Under the pieces are notes generated by a model. The model was not told where the DNA came from. It did not search any database and worked only from the letters and a program-made list of their open reading frames with translations. Position numbers and translations under genes: made by a program. From Dokdonella_A sp039926025 (lineage in GTDB: Bacteria > Pseudomonadota > Gammaproteobacteria > Xanthomonadales > Rhodanobacteraceae), in the NCBI GenBank assembly GCA_039926025.1, contig JBDSXV010000242.1, forward strand, positions 1 through 27,069: DNA of 27,069 nt. The letters run 5' to 3'. Shown one piece after another: positions 6,298 to 13,683 of the stretch; position 1 is the first letter of the stretch, and each line of letters starts with the position of its first letter.

Positions 6298-7596
6298 TTG
6301 GCACGCTGCGCCTGCCTCGCGGCGGCGCTGTTGTTCTCTCGCGATGCGTTTGCCGTCCAGACGTTCACGGTGGACAGCACGCTCGATCAAGCGGATGACA
6401 ACGTCAGCGACAGTGTGTGCCACACCGCCGCCAATACATGCACCTTGCGCGCTGCAGTGATGCAGGCCAACCGCGCATCCACGGCCGGTGCGACGATCAT
6501 GTTGCCGGCGGGCATCTATACGTTGACGCGGCTACCGGTCAACGATGACGGCGACGACAGCGGCGACCTCAATCTGACGGCGCCCACGAGCGGCAGTGGA
6601 GTTATCAGCCTGGTCGGCGCGGGCGCCGCGACCACCGTCGTCGACGCCAACCGGATTGACCGGATCCTGCATGTTGGCGTGTCGAGAACGGCCAGTGTCA
6701 GCGGCGTCACCTTCCGCCATGGCTATACCGGCGGCGATAGCGGCGGCGGCATTTTCAACGAGGGCAGCCTGGCCCTCGATGGCGTCGTCGTGACCGCCAA
6801 CGAGGACATCGTTGGCGGCGGCATCACCAATTTCGGCAGCTTGACCATGCAAGACTCGACCGTGAGCTTGAATATCGCGACGTTCGGCGGCGGCATCGAC
6901 AACGACGGTGATCTTGCGATGAATGCGAGCACGATCGCATTCAATACCGCCCATGAAGGCGGCGGTATCGAAAATCTCGGGACGATGGCCCTCGTCAACA
7001 CCACGATTGCAGGCAACGAGGCGATCAATGACGGCGGTGGCATCATGGCCACGAATTTTTCGACTGCCCACATTCACAACTCGACGATTGCCTACAACGA
7101 CGCCGATCAGGATCACGATGGCGTCGGCTTCGGCGGAGGCATCTACATCAGCACTACAGCCAACTTCAATCTGCGCAACACCTTGCTGGCCGGGAACACG
7201 ATGGAAAACACGCCCATCTACGATGATTGCGACGGCGACGGCCCGTTGGTCTTGGATGGACGCAATGTGCTGGGGACGGACGCCAGCACGCTCAGTGGCT
7301 GCAATATTGCGCCTGACAGCGGCAGCCTTTGGGACAACCTCAACTCGCTGACTTTCCTTGGCGGTGTCGCCAACAACGGCGGACCCACTCCGACGATTGC
7401 CTTGCTCAATGGCAACAATGCCATTGACGCCGGAAATCCGGCGTTCGGTTTCGCGTGTGTCGACGGAAACTCCATGCCGATCACCGTCGACCAGCGCGGC
7501 TTTACGCGGCCCGCTGGCAGCTTCTGCGATATCGGCGCCTTCGAATACGGTGCGATCAACCCCAGCGACGAAATCTTCAAGAACGGTTTTGAATGA
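6298..7596 (+). CDS. Second CSLREA / beta-helix protein, paralogue of 4837-6186
   Basis: The domain order matches its neighbour: CSLREA-type region (TFTVDST, VCHTAANTCTLRAA), beta-helix rungs, NNGGPTPTIALL, DQRGFTR, DIGAFEYG, and the end DEIFKNGFE. The two arose by tandem duplication. The start is unclear. TTG at 6298 gives MARCACLAAALLFSRDAFA, a short but workable signal peptide without a ribosome binding site. In the same frame, IKRRFSSAALARC precedes it from an ATC at 6271 that has GAGG (6260-6263) at good spacing and would give a better positive n-region. The true start may be a rare or mutated codon there. The ATG at 6207 is in another frame, which closes at 6285. Confidence 0.85.
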   Translation: MARCACLAAALLFSRDAFAVQTFTVDSTLDQADDNVSDSVCHTAANTCTLRAAVMQANRASTAGATIMLPAGIYTLTRLPVNDDGDDSGDLNLTAPTSGSGVISLVGAGAATTVVDANRIDRILHVGVSRTASVSGVTFRHGYTGGDSGGGIFNEGSLALDGVVVTANEDIVGGGITNFGSLTMQDSTVSLNIATFGGGIDNDGDLAMNASTIAFNTAHEGGGIENLGTMALVNTTIAGNEAINDGGGIMATNFSTAHIHNSTIAYNDADQDHDGVGFGGGIYISTTANFNLRNTLLAGNTMENTPIYDDCDGDGPLVLDGRNVLGTDASTLSGCNIAPDSGSLWDNLNSLTFLGGVANNGGPTPTIALLNGNNAIDAGNPAFGFACVDGNSMPITVDQRGFTRPAGSFCDIGAFEYGAINPSDEIFKNGFE

Positions 7597-8044
7597 CGTG
7601 GCCACTCCATTCAACCTGGACGCGGCGATTTCGGCTTGGCCCCGACGCCGGATGGTACCGACCCGCCACGCTATCGATCGCTCCCCCAACGACAAGAACT
7701 TTGCCGGACGGTAGCAGCATTGCGATGTGCACGATGTTCATCGACCTCGTCGCGGACCTGGGATTTGCAGCAGGATCGAACTACTTGGCGCTGGACAAGC
7801 CGGCACTGAAGCCAAGCACAGGGCTTCCCGGCAACGAGCCCTTACCCGACGCCAGCGGCGTCGCGGCAAAGTTGGTGCGCGCCGTGCTCAACGCATCGGT
7901 CGACGTTCACATATCCGTGAATGCCCACGCGGGCGAGGCGATCAGAAAAAGTATCGGAAAAAATCCTTGCGCGAGCTTTTGCAGGGCTTCCGCCTGAATT
8001 GAGATTGCCTGTATGCACTCAGGTGCGCCCACGTTCGACTGGCT
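7597..8044. other. Gene-poor gap with one weak open frame
   Basis: A plus-strand frame 7593-7997 (134 codons) starts in an ATGA overlap with the preceding stop, which would allow coupling. Its product is low in recognisable structure, resembles no family I know, and may be chance. No signal peptide or IFxxGFE ending is present. No clear terminator for the surface-protein genes was seen. Confidence 0.35.
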
Positions 8045-8830
8045 CTATTCGGGCGGCAGTTCTTTGGCAAACTCGGCTGCCATGTCCGGTCTCAACTCAC
8101 ACAGCGCCGAAAACAGCACGTAGACAATGGCGACACTGATCATCGTGATCGGGTACGGAAATTCGGCGAGCAGGCCATAGGCGCCGACGACAGGCACGAT
8201 ACCCAGCGTGACCAGCAATCGGCGTTGTTTTGCCCACGCTTCGATTTCGTCGTCCTGCAAATCTGCCGCGACCGCAGAACGTATCAGCTCCACCAGGCCC
8301 GGCAGTGGTCCGAGCAACGTCAGGGCGAATCCGAACCACCAAAGGGAATCCAGCACCGGCGGCGAGGACGTCATGTAGTAAACCGGAAAACCAAACGTGG
8401 CGGTGAGGATGCAAAACACCACGGCGGAAACCAGCAACGTTTGAAGCCACGTACGAGCGCGAACCGCCTCCCCTGTTCGACGCGCCTTGGTCAGCGTCGA
8501 CGTCGCCATGTTCCAAACGCCTGTCAGCACCATGTTCCAGGTGAAGGTGATCACCGCCATCAGCAGGAACGTTTGCGCCGACCAGTGCATGAACAAGACG
8601 CCGACGATCGGAATCGCATAGCGCACCAGAATGCCCGCAGTGGCGACACCCCCACGTTGACCGCGATTGGACAGCAGCGCCCACCAGAACGAGGGCTCCG
8701 GAGCTGAGTCGAGCGGTTTGTCTTCCTGCTGTGATGTCATTGCAGCATCCGTCATCGAGTCAGAAAACATGGGGAGCAACGGAAACCTGCAAGGCGGCCG
8801 TGGATCGCTGGCCTTGTGCCTCCGTCTCAT
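8045..8830 (-). CDS. Integral membrane protein of unknown function (possibly DUF6498-like)
   Basis: The start at 8830 is favoured by AGGA six bases upstream; starts at 8770, 8755 and 8740 are in frame, and the last would remove a 30-residue polar leader. The protein has about six hydrophobic segments, including YAIPIVGVLFMHWSAQTFLL, WLQTLLVSAVVFCILTATFG, WWFGFALTLLGPLPGL and PITMISVAIVYVLFSALCEL. The first half recalls DUF6498 membrane proteins, but I hold that lightly. It lies 28 bases downstream of the CPBP protease gene on the same strand, so the two are probably co-transcribed. No catalytic motif is seen. Confidence 0.7.
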   Translation of the reverse strand: MRRRHKASDPRPPCRFPLLPMFSDSMTDAAMTSQQEDKPLDSAPEPSFWWALLSNRGQRGGVATAGILVRYAIPIVGVLFMHWSAQTFLLMAVITFTWNMVLTGVWNMATSTLTKARRTGEAVRARTWLQTLLVSAVVFCILTATFGFPVYYMTSSPPVLDSLWWFGFALTLLGPLPGLVELIRSAVAADLQDDEIEAWAKQRRLLVTLGIVPVVGAYGLLAEFPYPITMISVAIVYVLFSALCELRPDMAAEFAKELPPE

Positions 8831-8858
8831 TTCTTTCCTGCGATCGTTGGCTGCCTTT

Positions 8859-9731
8859 TTACGCAACTCCGGGATCGTCGGCGACAACCCGCGCCAACTT
8901 TCCGAACGCAGGCACAGCCACGCCCGCAAACACCACGCCAACTGCCGCGGTCACGAGAAACGAGTCGTCGACGCCGTTCGTCCACACCGAAGACAGGGAC
9001 GGATTCCCGATCACGCCGTACTGGATCGGGATCACGATGGCATCGGCAACCGCATGCAAGACGATGGAGGGAAGGATCGATTGGGTCGTGTAGACCAGCA
9101 GTCCATGCAGCGTGCTCACGGCCAGAAAAAACGGCAGGAACGCAAAGGTGGCATAGGCATGCCCGAAATAGTGATCAGCGAAGAAGACCATCCCGGTAAT
9201 CAGGATGGCAGCGGGCCATCCGTGACGGCGCTGGATCGGAGAGAGCATGTAGCCTCGGTACGCCGCTTCTTCGACGACGCCAGCGACGGCGCTGATTGCA
9301 AGCAGGATGGCGAGCAGGGTCCATGGCGGACAGGAAGCGATGATCGCGGGCAGCTTGAACGCGTCCTTCGGAATTTCGGCGATCCGCGGCGTCAGAAATG
9401 CAAGGGCATCCACGGCGATCATGCCCAACCCTCCGGCGATCATCGACCAGAACCAGACACGCGGCGTCAGTGGACGACCACGCAAATCGCGTTTGCGGAC
9501 CTGTGCGGTTGATCGAGGCCAACCTTTTCCATCGCAGTACTGCCAGAAGCACCAGAGCCAGACGCTCGTCGCCGGCAACAGCCACGGAACGGACGGATAG
9601 AACTTCAAATTTCCCAGAAGGAATAGCGCGGGCGGAAGGCCGCCGACGGCTGCGACCAGATACCCGACGATGACTGCGCGCACGATGGTCGGCAGTCTGT
9701 TCCAGAGCGCGCGCATGGAGGGTGCGGTCAT
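8859..9731 (-). CDS. CPBP (CAAX-type) intramembrane protease
   Basis: The 290-residue inner-membrane protein carries the family's motifs in order: EEAAYRG (Glu154, Glu155, Arg159), FADHYFGH (His187, His191) and LHAVADA (His226), the glutamate/histidine set proposed to bind metal or activate water in the membrane. Several transmembrane segments surround them. Members cleave prenylated or other membrane substrates, or mature and protect against peptides such as bacteriocins; the substrate here cannot be told. It is followed 28 bases on by a membrane protein gene and preceded by another CPBP gene, so three membrane proteins lie in one minus-strand row. The ribosome binding site is weak. Confidence 0.85.
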   Translation of the reverse strand: MTAPSMRALWNRLPTIVRAVIVGYLVAAVGGLPPALFLLGNLKFYPSVPWLLPATSVWLWCFWQYCDGKGWPRSTAQVRKRDLRGRPLTPRVWFWSMIAGGLGMIAVDALAFLTPRIAEIPKDAFKLPAIIASCPPWTLLAILLAISAVAGVVEEAAYRGYMLSPIQRRHGWPAAILITGMVFFADHYFGHAYATFAFLPFFLAVSTLHGLLVYTTQSILPSIVLHAVADAIVIPIQYGVIGNPSLSSVWTNGVDDSFLVTAAVGVVFAGVAVPAFGKLARVVADDPGVA

Positions 9732-9873
9732 GGATGCACTCTATCGAAGTAAACGCGTCGGAGCGGACCGGCCACGATTCCTGCCCGACGACACGCGTGA
9801 CCGCAGGTATCAAGCAGGCAATATCGCACCAAGGCGCCTTGTGCACCATGCGCAGCCCGCGCGTTCGCTGGTG

Positions 9874-10803
9874 TCAGGAAAGCTCCGCTCCAGCCAGATC
9901 TGTGTGCGCGAGCGCGGGCGCGTCGACGAGTGTTGGCCGAGCATGAAGTCTCGGCGCAAACCCTTTCCATCGCCAGATCAGCAGAAGAACGGCGGCGTCG
10001 ACCACCACGGAACAGATACTGGCCTCGGGGCCGAAGCTGCCGCCCGTTAGCCATTGCGGTTGGTCGAGGATTGTCGGAGCAAACCAGCCGGCTTGATCGA
10101 AGCCGCTGACATCCAGGCCGAGCAGTGCGCCTTGCGCCCAGTTCCAGCCGAAGTGAATGCCGATCGGCAGCGCGAGACTGCCGGTACGCAAGTAGGCGAA
10201 ACCGAGCAGCGATGCACCGAGCATGGTGTCGAGAGTCGCCCAGAACTCGGTCGTTCCCTGCATGCCCGGATTGCCCCAGTGCCCGACAGCGAACAGCACG
10301 GCCATCAGCGCCTGCGCACCGCCGATGCCGATACCGTCGATGAGTCGCTGGAAGACGAAGCCGCGGAAGAGGAGTTCCTCGAGCAACGCAACGCAGACGA
10401 ACGCCCACGCGCCTGCGACAAGTGCGTGGACACTGCGCGCTGGATTCATGGCAAAGCTCACGCCGCCCGCAGCGTAGATCAAGCTGACGACGGCGAGCAT
10501 CATCGCCGTGCCCACGGCACTGCCTATCAGCACCTCGCGGAGCCAGCGCGCGTTCACGGCGAGGCCCACGCTCGTCAGCGATTCCCGTCGCAGGCGCGTG
10601 CAGACCCATGTCACCAGCAGCACCGCGATCACCGGCAACGGCGACAGCCACAATCCATTGAAGCCCCGCTGCTGCAGCGCCTTCGAGATGAAGTGATAGA
10701 CAGGCTGGCTCGCAAGGAACACCGCAACGAACGTGAGGATCCACCAGCCATTGCGGAATTGTCCGCGGGCATTGCGGAAGATGGGAGGCATGGGCTGCGC
10801 CAT
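9874..10803 (-). CDS. CPBP (CAAX-type) intramembrane protease
   Basis: Motifs are textbook: EELLFRG (Glu142, Glu143, Arg147), FAVGHWGN (His175) and IHFGWNW (His217, Asn221), within about eight hydrophobic segments. The start at 10803 (MAQPMPPIF...) is preferred because the extra ten residues of the longer frame (to 10833) look unlike an N-terminus; neither start has a strong ribosome binding site. The protein is not a close copy of the CPBP protein encoded downstream, so this is a neighbouring pair rather than a recent duplication. Upstream lies a cluster of palindromic repeats. The substrate is unknown. Confidence 0.85.
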   Translation of the reverse strand: MAQPMPPIFRNARGQFRNGWWILTFVAVFLASQPVYHFISKALQQRGFNGLWLSPLPVIAVLLVTWVCTRLRRESLTSVGLAVNARWLREVLIGSAVGTAMMLAVVSLIYAAGGVSFAMNPARSVHALVAGAWAFVCVALLEELLFRGFVFQRLIDGIGIGGAQALMAVLFAVGHWGNPGMQGTTEFWATLDTMLGASLLGFAYLRTGSLALPIGIHFGWNWAQGALLGLDVSGFDQAGWFAPTILDQPQWLTGGSFGPEASICSVVVDAAVLLLIWRWKGFAPRLHARPTLVDAPALAHTDLAGAELS

Positions 10804-10945
10804 TGAGAAGGTGCGCGAGTGTGGGTGATGCATGCGAGTGCGGTATATGTGCCGGACGATACGGTGCCGATCGACATGGGGAAGCTCCCTTCGAGCCGAA
10901 TCGGAGGCACATTCATTTCATGCGAAGACTGTCTGTTCACGCGAA

Positions 10946-11044
10946 CACCATCCCCACCCAACCCTCCCCTTGAAGGGGAGGGCTGAAGCTCGACGCATGC
11001 AAGTCCTTCCCCTCGAGGGGAGGATTCAGGCGGGGATGGTGGTG
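10946..11044. repeat. Compound intergenic palindrome, family 'caccatcccc'
   Basis: The element begins CACCATCCCCACCC, contains a CCCTCCCCTTGAAGGGGAGGG hairpin and a second CCCCTCGAGGGG hairpin, and ends GGGGATGGTGGTG, complementary to its beginning. It is an expanded version of the perfect palindrome at 23054-23106. It lies upstream of the minus-strand CPBP gene and may influence transcription or mRNA stability. Confidence 0.75.
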
Positions 11045-11088
11045 GCTACTTCATCTGGTTTCCTGTGTCCGACATCGGCGCACGTCGC

Positions 11089-11160
11089 ACACCATCCCCA
11101 CCCCTCCCGTGAAGGAGAAGGCCAAAGCTTGCCGCATGAAAGCTCTCACCTTCAAGCAGC
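11089..11160. repeat. Degenerate copy of the 'caccatcccc' repeat
   Basis: It starts CACCATCCCCACCCCTCCCGTGAAGG, like the copies at 10946 and 23054, but the right half has drifted (AAAGCTCTCACCTTCAAGCAG) and no longer pairs well. It merges into the REP pair that follows. Confidence 0.6.
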
Positions 11161-11180
11161 GGGCTGAAGTCGCTGTATTG

Positions 11181-11243
11181 CGGGATCGGTTTCAGCCGCG
11201 ACGCGCTAATCACACGAGGCATCGCGGCTGAAACCGCCCGCAC
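11181..11243. repeat. Inverted pair of REP palindromes
   Basis: CGGTTTCAGCCGCGA (from 11187) and TCGCGGCTGAAACCG (to 11237) face each other across about 20 bases. It is the same core as at 1-26 and 15359-15485. Confidence 0.75.
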
Positions 11244-11274
11244 AAAATAGCGCTCCTACCGCCACTGACCGTCT

Positions 11275-11334
11275 TGATCGGCCTGCTTCATGCGGGCAAG
11301 ATCGGTTCGGTTTTTACATAGCGTCGTTATAGGC
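11275..11334. repeat. Possible solo relic of the IS1182 element's end
   Basis: The stretch tgatcggcctgcttcatgcg...ttttacatagcgtcgtta aligns with the transposase-proximal end of the IS at 2426-2484 (tgatcgcctcgctctatgcg...ttttctacagcctcgtta) at roughly 70 percent identity. The small hairpin (CTCGC/GCGAG there, CCTGC/GCGGG here) is kept by compensatory or wobble changes. No transposase sequence is adjacent. It may be a decayed IS end, or a shared regulatory hairpin upstream of the ATPase gene. Confidence 0.4.
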
Positions 11335-11348
11335 ATCGGAAGCTGGCC

Positions 11349-12122
11349 ATGGCATCTCGGAAGTCGATCGGGAAATCTTCCTCCAGCCTGGGGGCTCCCT
11401 ATCTGCGCAGCATTCGCAGCGATCCAGAACGGATGGACGGATCCGGGTTTCCCTTCAGCATTCCGGCATTTCGTCGCGGAATAAACCTCCAATTGCCAAC
11501 CCCGGTAACCTTCTTCGTTGGAGAGAACGGCAGCGGAAAATCGACCCTGCTCGAAGCCTTGGCGGAAATCTGTGGATTCAATCCCGAGGGCGGTAGTCGA
11601 GATCACTTTCGTGAGGCAAGGGAAGATCGCTCTGAACTGGCGCAGGCTCTGCGGCTCTCGTGGTTGCCGAAAATGAGCGACGGATTTTTCATGCGCGCCG
11701 AAAGCTTCTACAACTTCGCCAGCTACCTCGACAGTGTCTCCGACCTCAGGGCGTATGGTGGGAAATCACTTCATCACCAATCGCATGGCGAGTCATTCCT
11801 GGCGCTTTTTCAAAATCGCTTCGAACATGGCCTGTACATTCTCGACGAACCGGAGGCGGCCCTGTCGCCGCAACGACAGCTCGCGTTTTTGCGCATCATC
11901 CATGAGCTGGAAATGCCGCGCCACGCGCAATTTCTGATTGCCACCCATTCACCCATTCTTCTGGCCTACCCCGGAGCCACCCTGTATCAGTTCGAAGACG
12001 ACGGCATCCGTGAGGTCGCCTACCGGGAAACCGATCACTATCTGGTAACGAGAGATTTTCTGAATGCTCCCGATCGAATTCTCGGGCACCTGTTTTCGCG
12101 GGATGACGAGACCGACGCCTGA
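11349..12122 (+). CDS. Stand-alone ABC-type ATPase, COG3910-like
   Basis: The 257-residue soluble protein is a complete small ABC/SMC-type nucleotide-binding domain: Walker A GENGSGKST (58-66), signature-like SHGES (145-149), Walker B LYILDEPE (162-169) with catalytic Glu, and switch histidine in ATHSP (His200). The sequence, including NPEGGSR, MRAESFYN and LAYPGATLYQF, matches the COG3910 'predicted ATPase' family along its whole length. No membrane or nuclease domain is attached. The cellular role of the family is not established. The start ATG has no strong ribosome binding site; conserved sequence begins near residue 17. The oxygenase gene follows 35 bases downstream on the same strand. 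Confidence 0.85.
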   Translation: MASRKSIGKSSSSLGAPYLRSIRSDPERMDGSGFPFSIPAFRRGINLQLPTPVTFFVGENGSGKSTLLEALAEICGFNPEGGSRDHFREAREDRSELAQALRLSWLPKMSDGFFMRAESFYNFASYLDSVSDLRAYGGKSLHHQSHGESFLALFQNRFEHGLYILDEPEAALSPQRQLAFLRIIHELEMPRHAQFLIATHSPILLAYPGATLYQFEDDGIREVAYRETDHYLVTRDFLNAPDRILGHLFSRDDETDA

Positions 12123-12157
12123 CCAGCAAATGAAGCGCACGTGCGCCGAAGGAATCC

Positions 12158-12829
12158 ATGCTCGACCGAGAGCAACTGCATCAAGACGGCTATGCCCTGC
12201 TCCGCCGAGCGATCCCGGTCGACTGGCAAGACGACCTGCGCGTCGCGTTCGACGCGGGTGTGAAGTCATCAGAGCAATGGCCCGTGCCGCGCCAATCGAG
12301 CTGGCGACATTCGTTGGTCGACCTCGATTCGAACGTGCAGGCCGTGTGTCGCCTGCCCAAGCTTCTTGCCGTGGTGGGCGCATTGATCGGCGAAAGGTTC
12401 TTCCTCTCGCAAGTGGAAGGGCGTGAGCCTTTGGCGGGCGGCGGCCATCAGGCGCTGCATCGCGATCTGTCGGCTCGGCGGCCGGGCGATACGGTGAATG
12501 CGCTGGCCTTTCTCGACGACTATGACGCTGGGAACGGTGCGACCCGTATCGTCCCCGGCAGCCATCGTCCAGCGCAGGGCGAACCTGGGTTCGACATGAA
12601 TGATGAGTCCCGTTCGCTGCAACTCTCAGGATCGGCCGGCGACATCCTGGTGTTTGATGCGGATCTCGTACATGCAGGCGGCCTGAATGCGACCGGCGCT
12701 CGCCGTCGATCCCTACTGATCTGCTATTTCAGCGAGCAGCTTTATGCCTCGCACCTTGAAACGGCGAGGCTGCGCAGCATCAGGATGGATACTACCGATC
12801 GCTTCGATCCGTCGGACTATGTGAGCTGA
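12158..12829 (+). CDS. PhyH-like Fe(II)/2-oxoglutarate dioxygenase
   Basis: A 223-residue protein with the facial triad of the superfamily: HRD (His101, Asp103) and a distal His172 in DLVHAGG, plus Arg in ARRRS (about 182-184) suited to bind 2-oxoglutarate. The surrounding LAFLDDYDAGNGATRIVPGSH is typical of phytanoyl-CoA dioxygenase-like (PhyH) proteins. It would hydroxylate a small molecule; the substrate cannot be told. AAGGA lies 4 bases before the ATG. It follows the ATPase gene by 35 bases, probably in the same transcript, but a functional link is not obvious. Confidence 0.85.
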   Translation: MLDREQLHQDGYALLRRAIPVDWQDDLRVAFDAGVKSSEQWPVPRQSSWRHSLVDLDSNVQAVCRLPKLLAVVGALIGERFFLSQVEGREPLAGGGHQALHRDLSARRPGDTVNALAFLDDYDAGNGATRIVPGSHRPAQGEPGFDMNDESRSLQLSGSAGDILVFDADLVHAGGLNATGARRRSLLICYFSEQLYASHLETARLRSIRMDTTDRFDPSDYVS

Positions 12830-12983
12830 GCAACACCTGGGTCAGAGTCGGGGGTTTCAAAAAAACACTCGCGGACCATCCCCGATGCACTGGATCTCCC
12901 CGCTCCATGCCGACAAGGTCGAGGCCGAGTTTCCTGACGTTTCATCGATTTCGTCTTCGATTGCCGACAAATTTCCGCATGAC

Positions 12984-13628
12984 CTATTTGGGTGGCATCG
13001 ACTGCAGATAGTCCGCAACGTCAGCGATGTTCTCCTGCGTGAGGCCATGGGCCACGACTTTCATCACACTGCCTTCCGGCCGCTGGTCCGTGCGCTGGAA
13101 GACAGTCATCTGCTTGACCAGGTAGTCGGCGTGTTGGCCGGCGATGCGTGGAAAGGCAGCATTCCCCCGCCCCTGCGGTCCATGGCAACTGGCGCACGGT
13201 GGAACGGCCTTGTCGGGAATGCCAGCCGTGAAAATGGTCTCGCCGCTCTGACTGCGCTCCGGCTTTCCCTCGACGCGTTGGGGCAGCAGGGTCTGCGCGG
13301 AAAAGTAGACGGCCAATTCCTTGATCTGCTTTTCGGTCAGCTTATGGCTCAGGCCCCACATGTATTCATAGCCGGCCGGATCGCGGCGGCTATGAGCCTT
13401 GAAGCCGGTGAGCTGCGCGACGAGGTAGGCTTCCGGTTGCGCCGCGAGGTTTGGAAAATTCGGGGAATTTGAATTTCCCGTGACGCCGTGGCAGTTCGAG
13501 CAGACCTGGCGTGCGAGAGTTTCTCCGGCTACGTTTTCGTTCGCCGTATCGCGAGAGCGCGGTTCATTGGCGCATCCTGCCGTCACACTGGCAAGGGCTG
13601 CCAGCAATGCCACCTGCCGTATGTTCAT
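12984..13628 (-). CDS. Dihaem cytochrome c (c4-like) lipoprotein
   Basis: Two haem motifs, CSNCH (43-47) and CASCH (145-149), lie in two similar halves. Probable distal ligands are Met90 (YEYMWGL) and the Met in GSVMKVVAHGL, as in cytochromes c4/c553. The N-terminus ends in a lipobox-like TAGC (Cys19), so the protein is probably a lipid-anchored periplasmic electron carrier. AGGAG sits 6 bases before the ATG. The gene begins 55 bases after the Cyc2-like gene on the same strand, suggesting it takes electrons from, or passes them to, that outer-membrane protein. Length (214 residues) is normal for the family. Confidence 0.9.
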   Translation of the reverse strand: MNIRQVALLAALASVTAGCANEPRSRDTANENVAGETLARQVCSNCHGVTGNSNSPNFPNLAAQPEAYLVAQLTGFKAHSRRDPAGYEYMWGLSHKLTEKQIKELAVYFSAQTLLPQRVEGKPERSQSGETIFTAGIPDKAVPPCASCHGPQGRGNAAFPRIAGQHADYLVKQMTVFQRTDQRPEGSVMKVVAHGLTQENIADVADYLQSMPPK

Positions 13629-13683
13629 GCCGATCTCCTAAAGCCTGCCATGTATGCCGTCGCCGATGCACTGCGGCGAATGA

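Noticed and set aside
6532..7695. Minus-strand 387-codon frame under the second CSLREA gene
   Set aside because: Antisense to a protein with clear domain matches; the repetitive G/N-rich gene keeps the opposite strand open by chance.
7593..7997. 134-codon frame coupled by ATGA to the second CSLREA gene
   Set aside because: No ribosome binding site and no recognisable protein character; kept only as a note in the gap entry.
9728..10912. Minus-strand 394-codon frame overlapping the CPBP gene
   Set aside because: The +/-1 frame of a clear CPBP protease; its arginine-rich composition is that of an out-of-frame reading.
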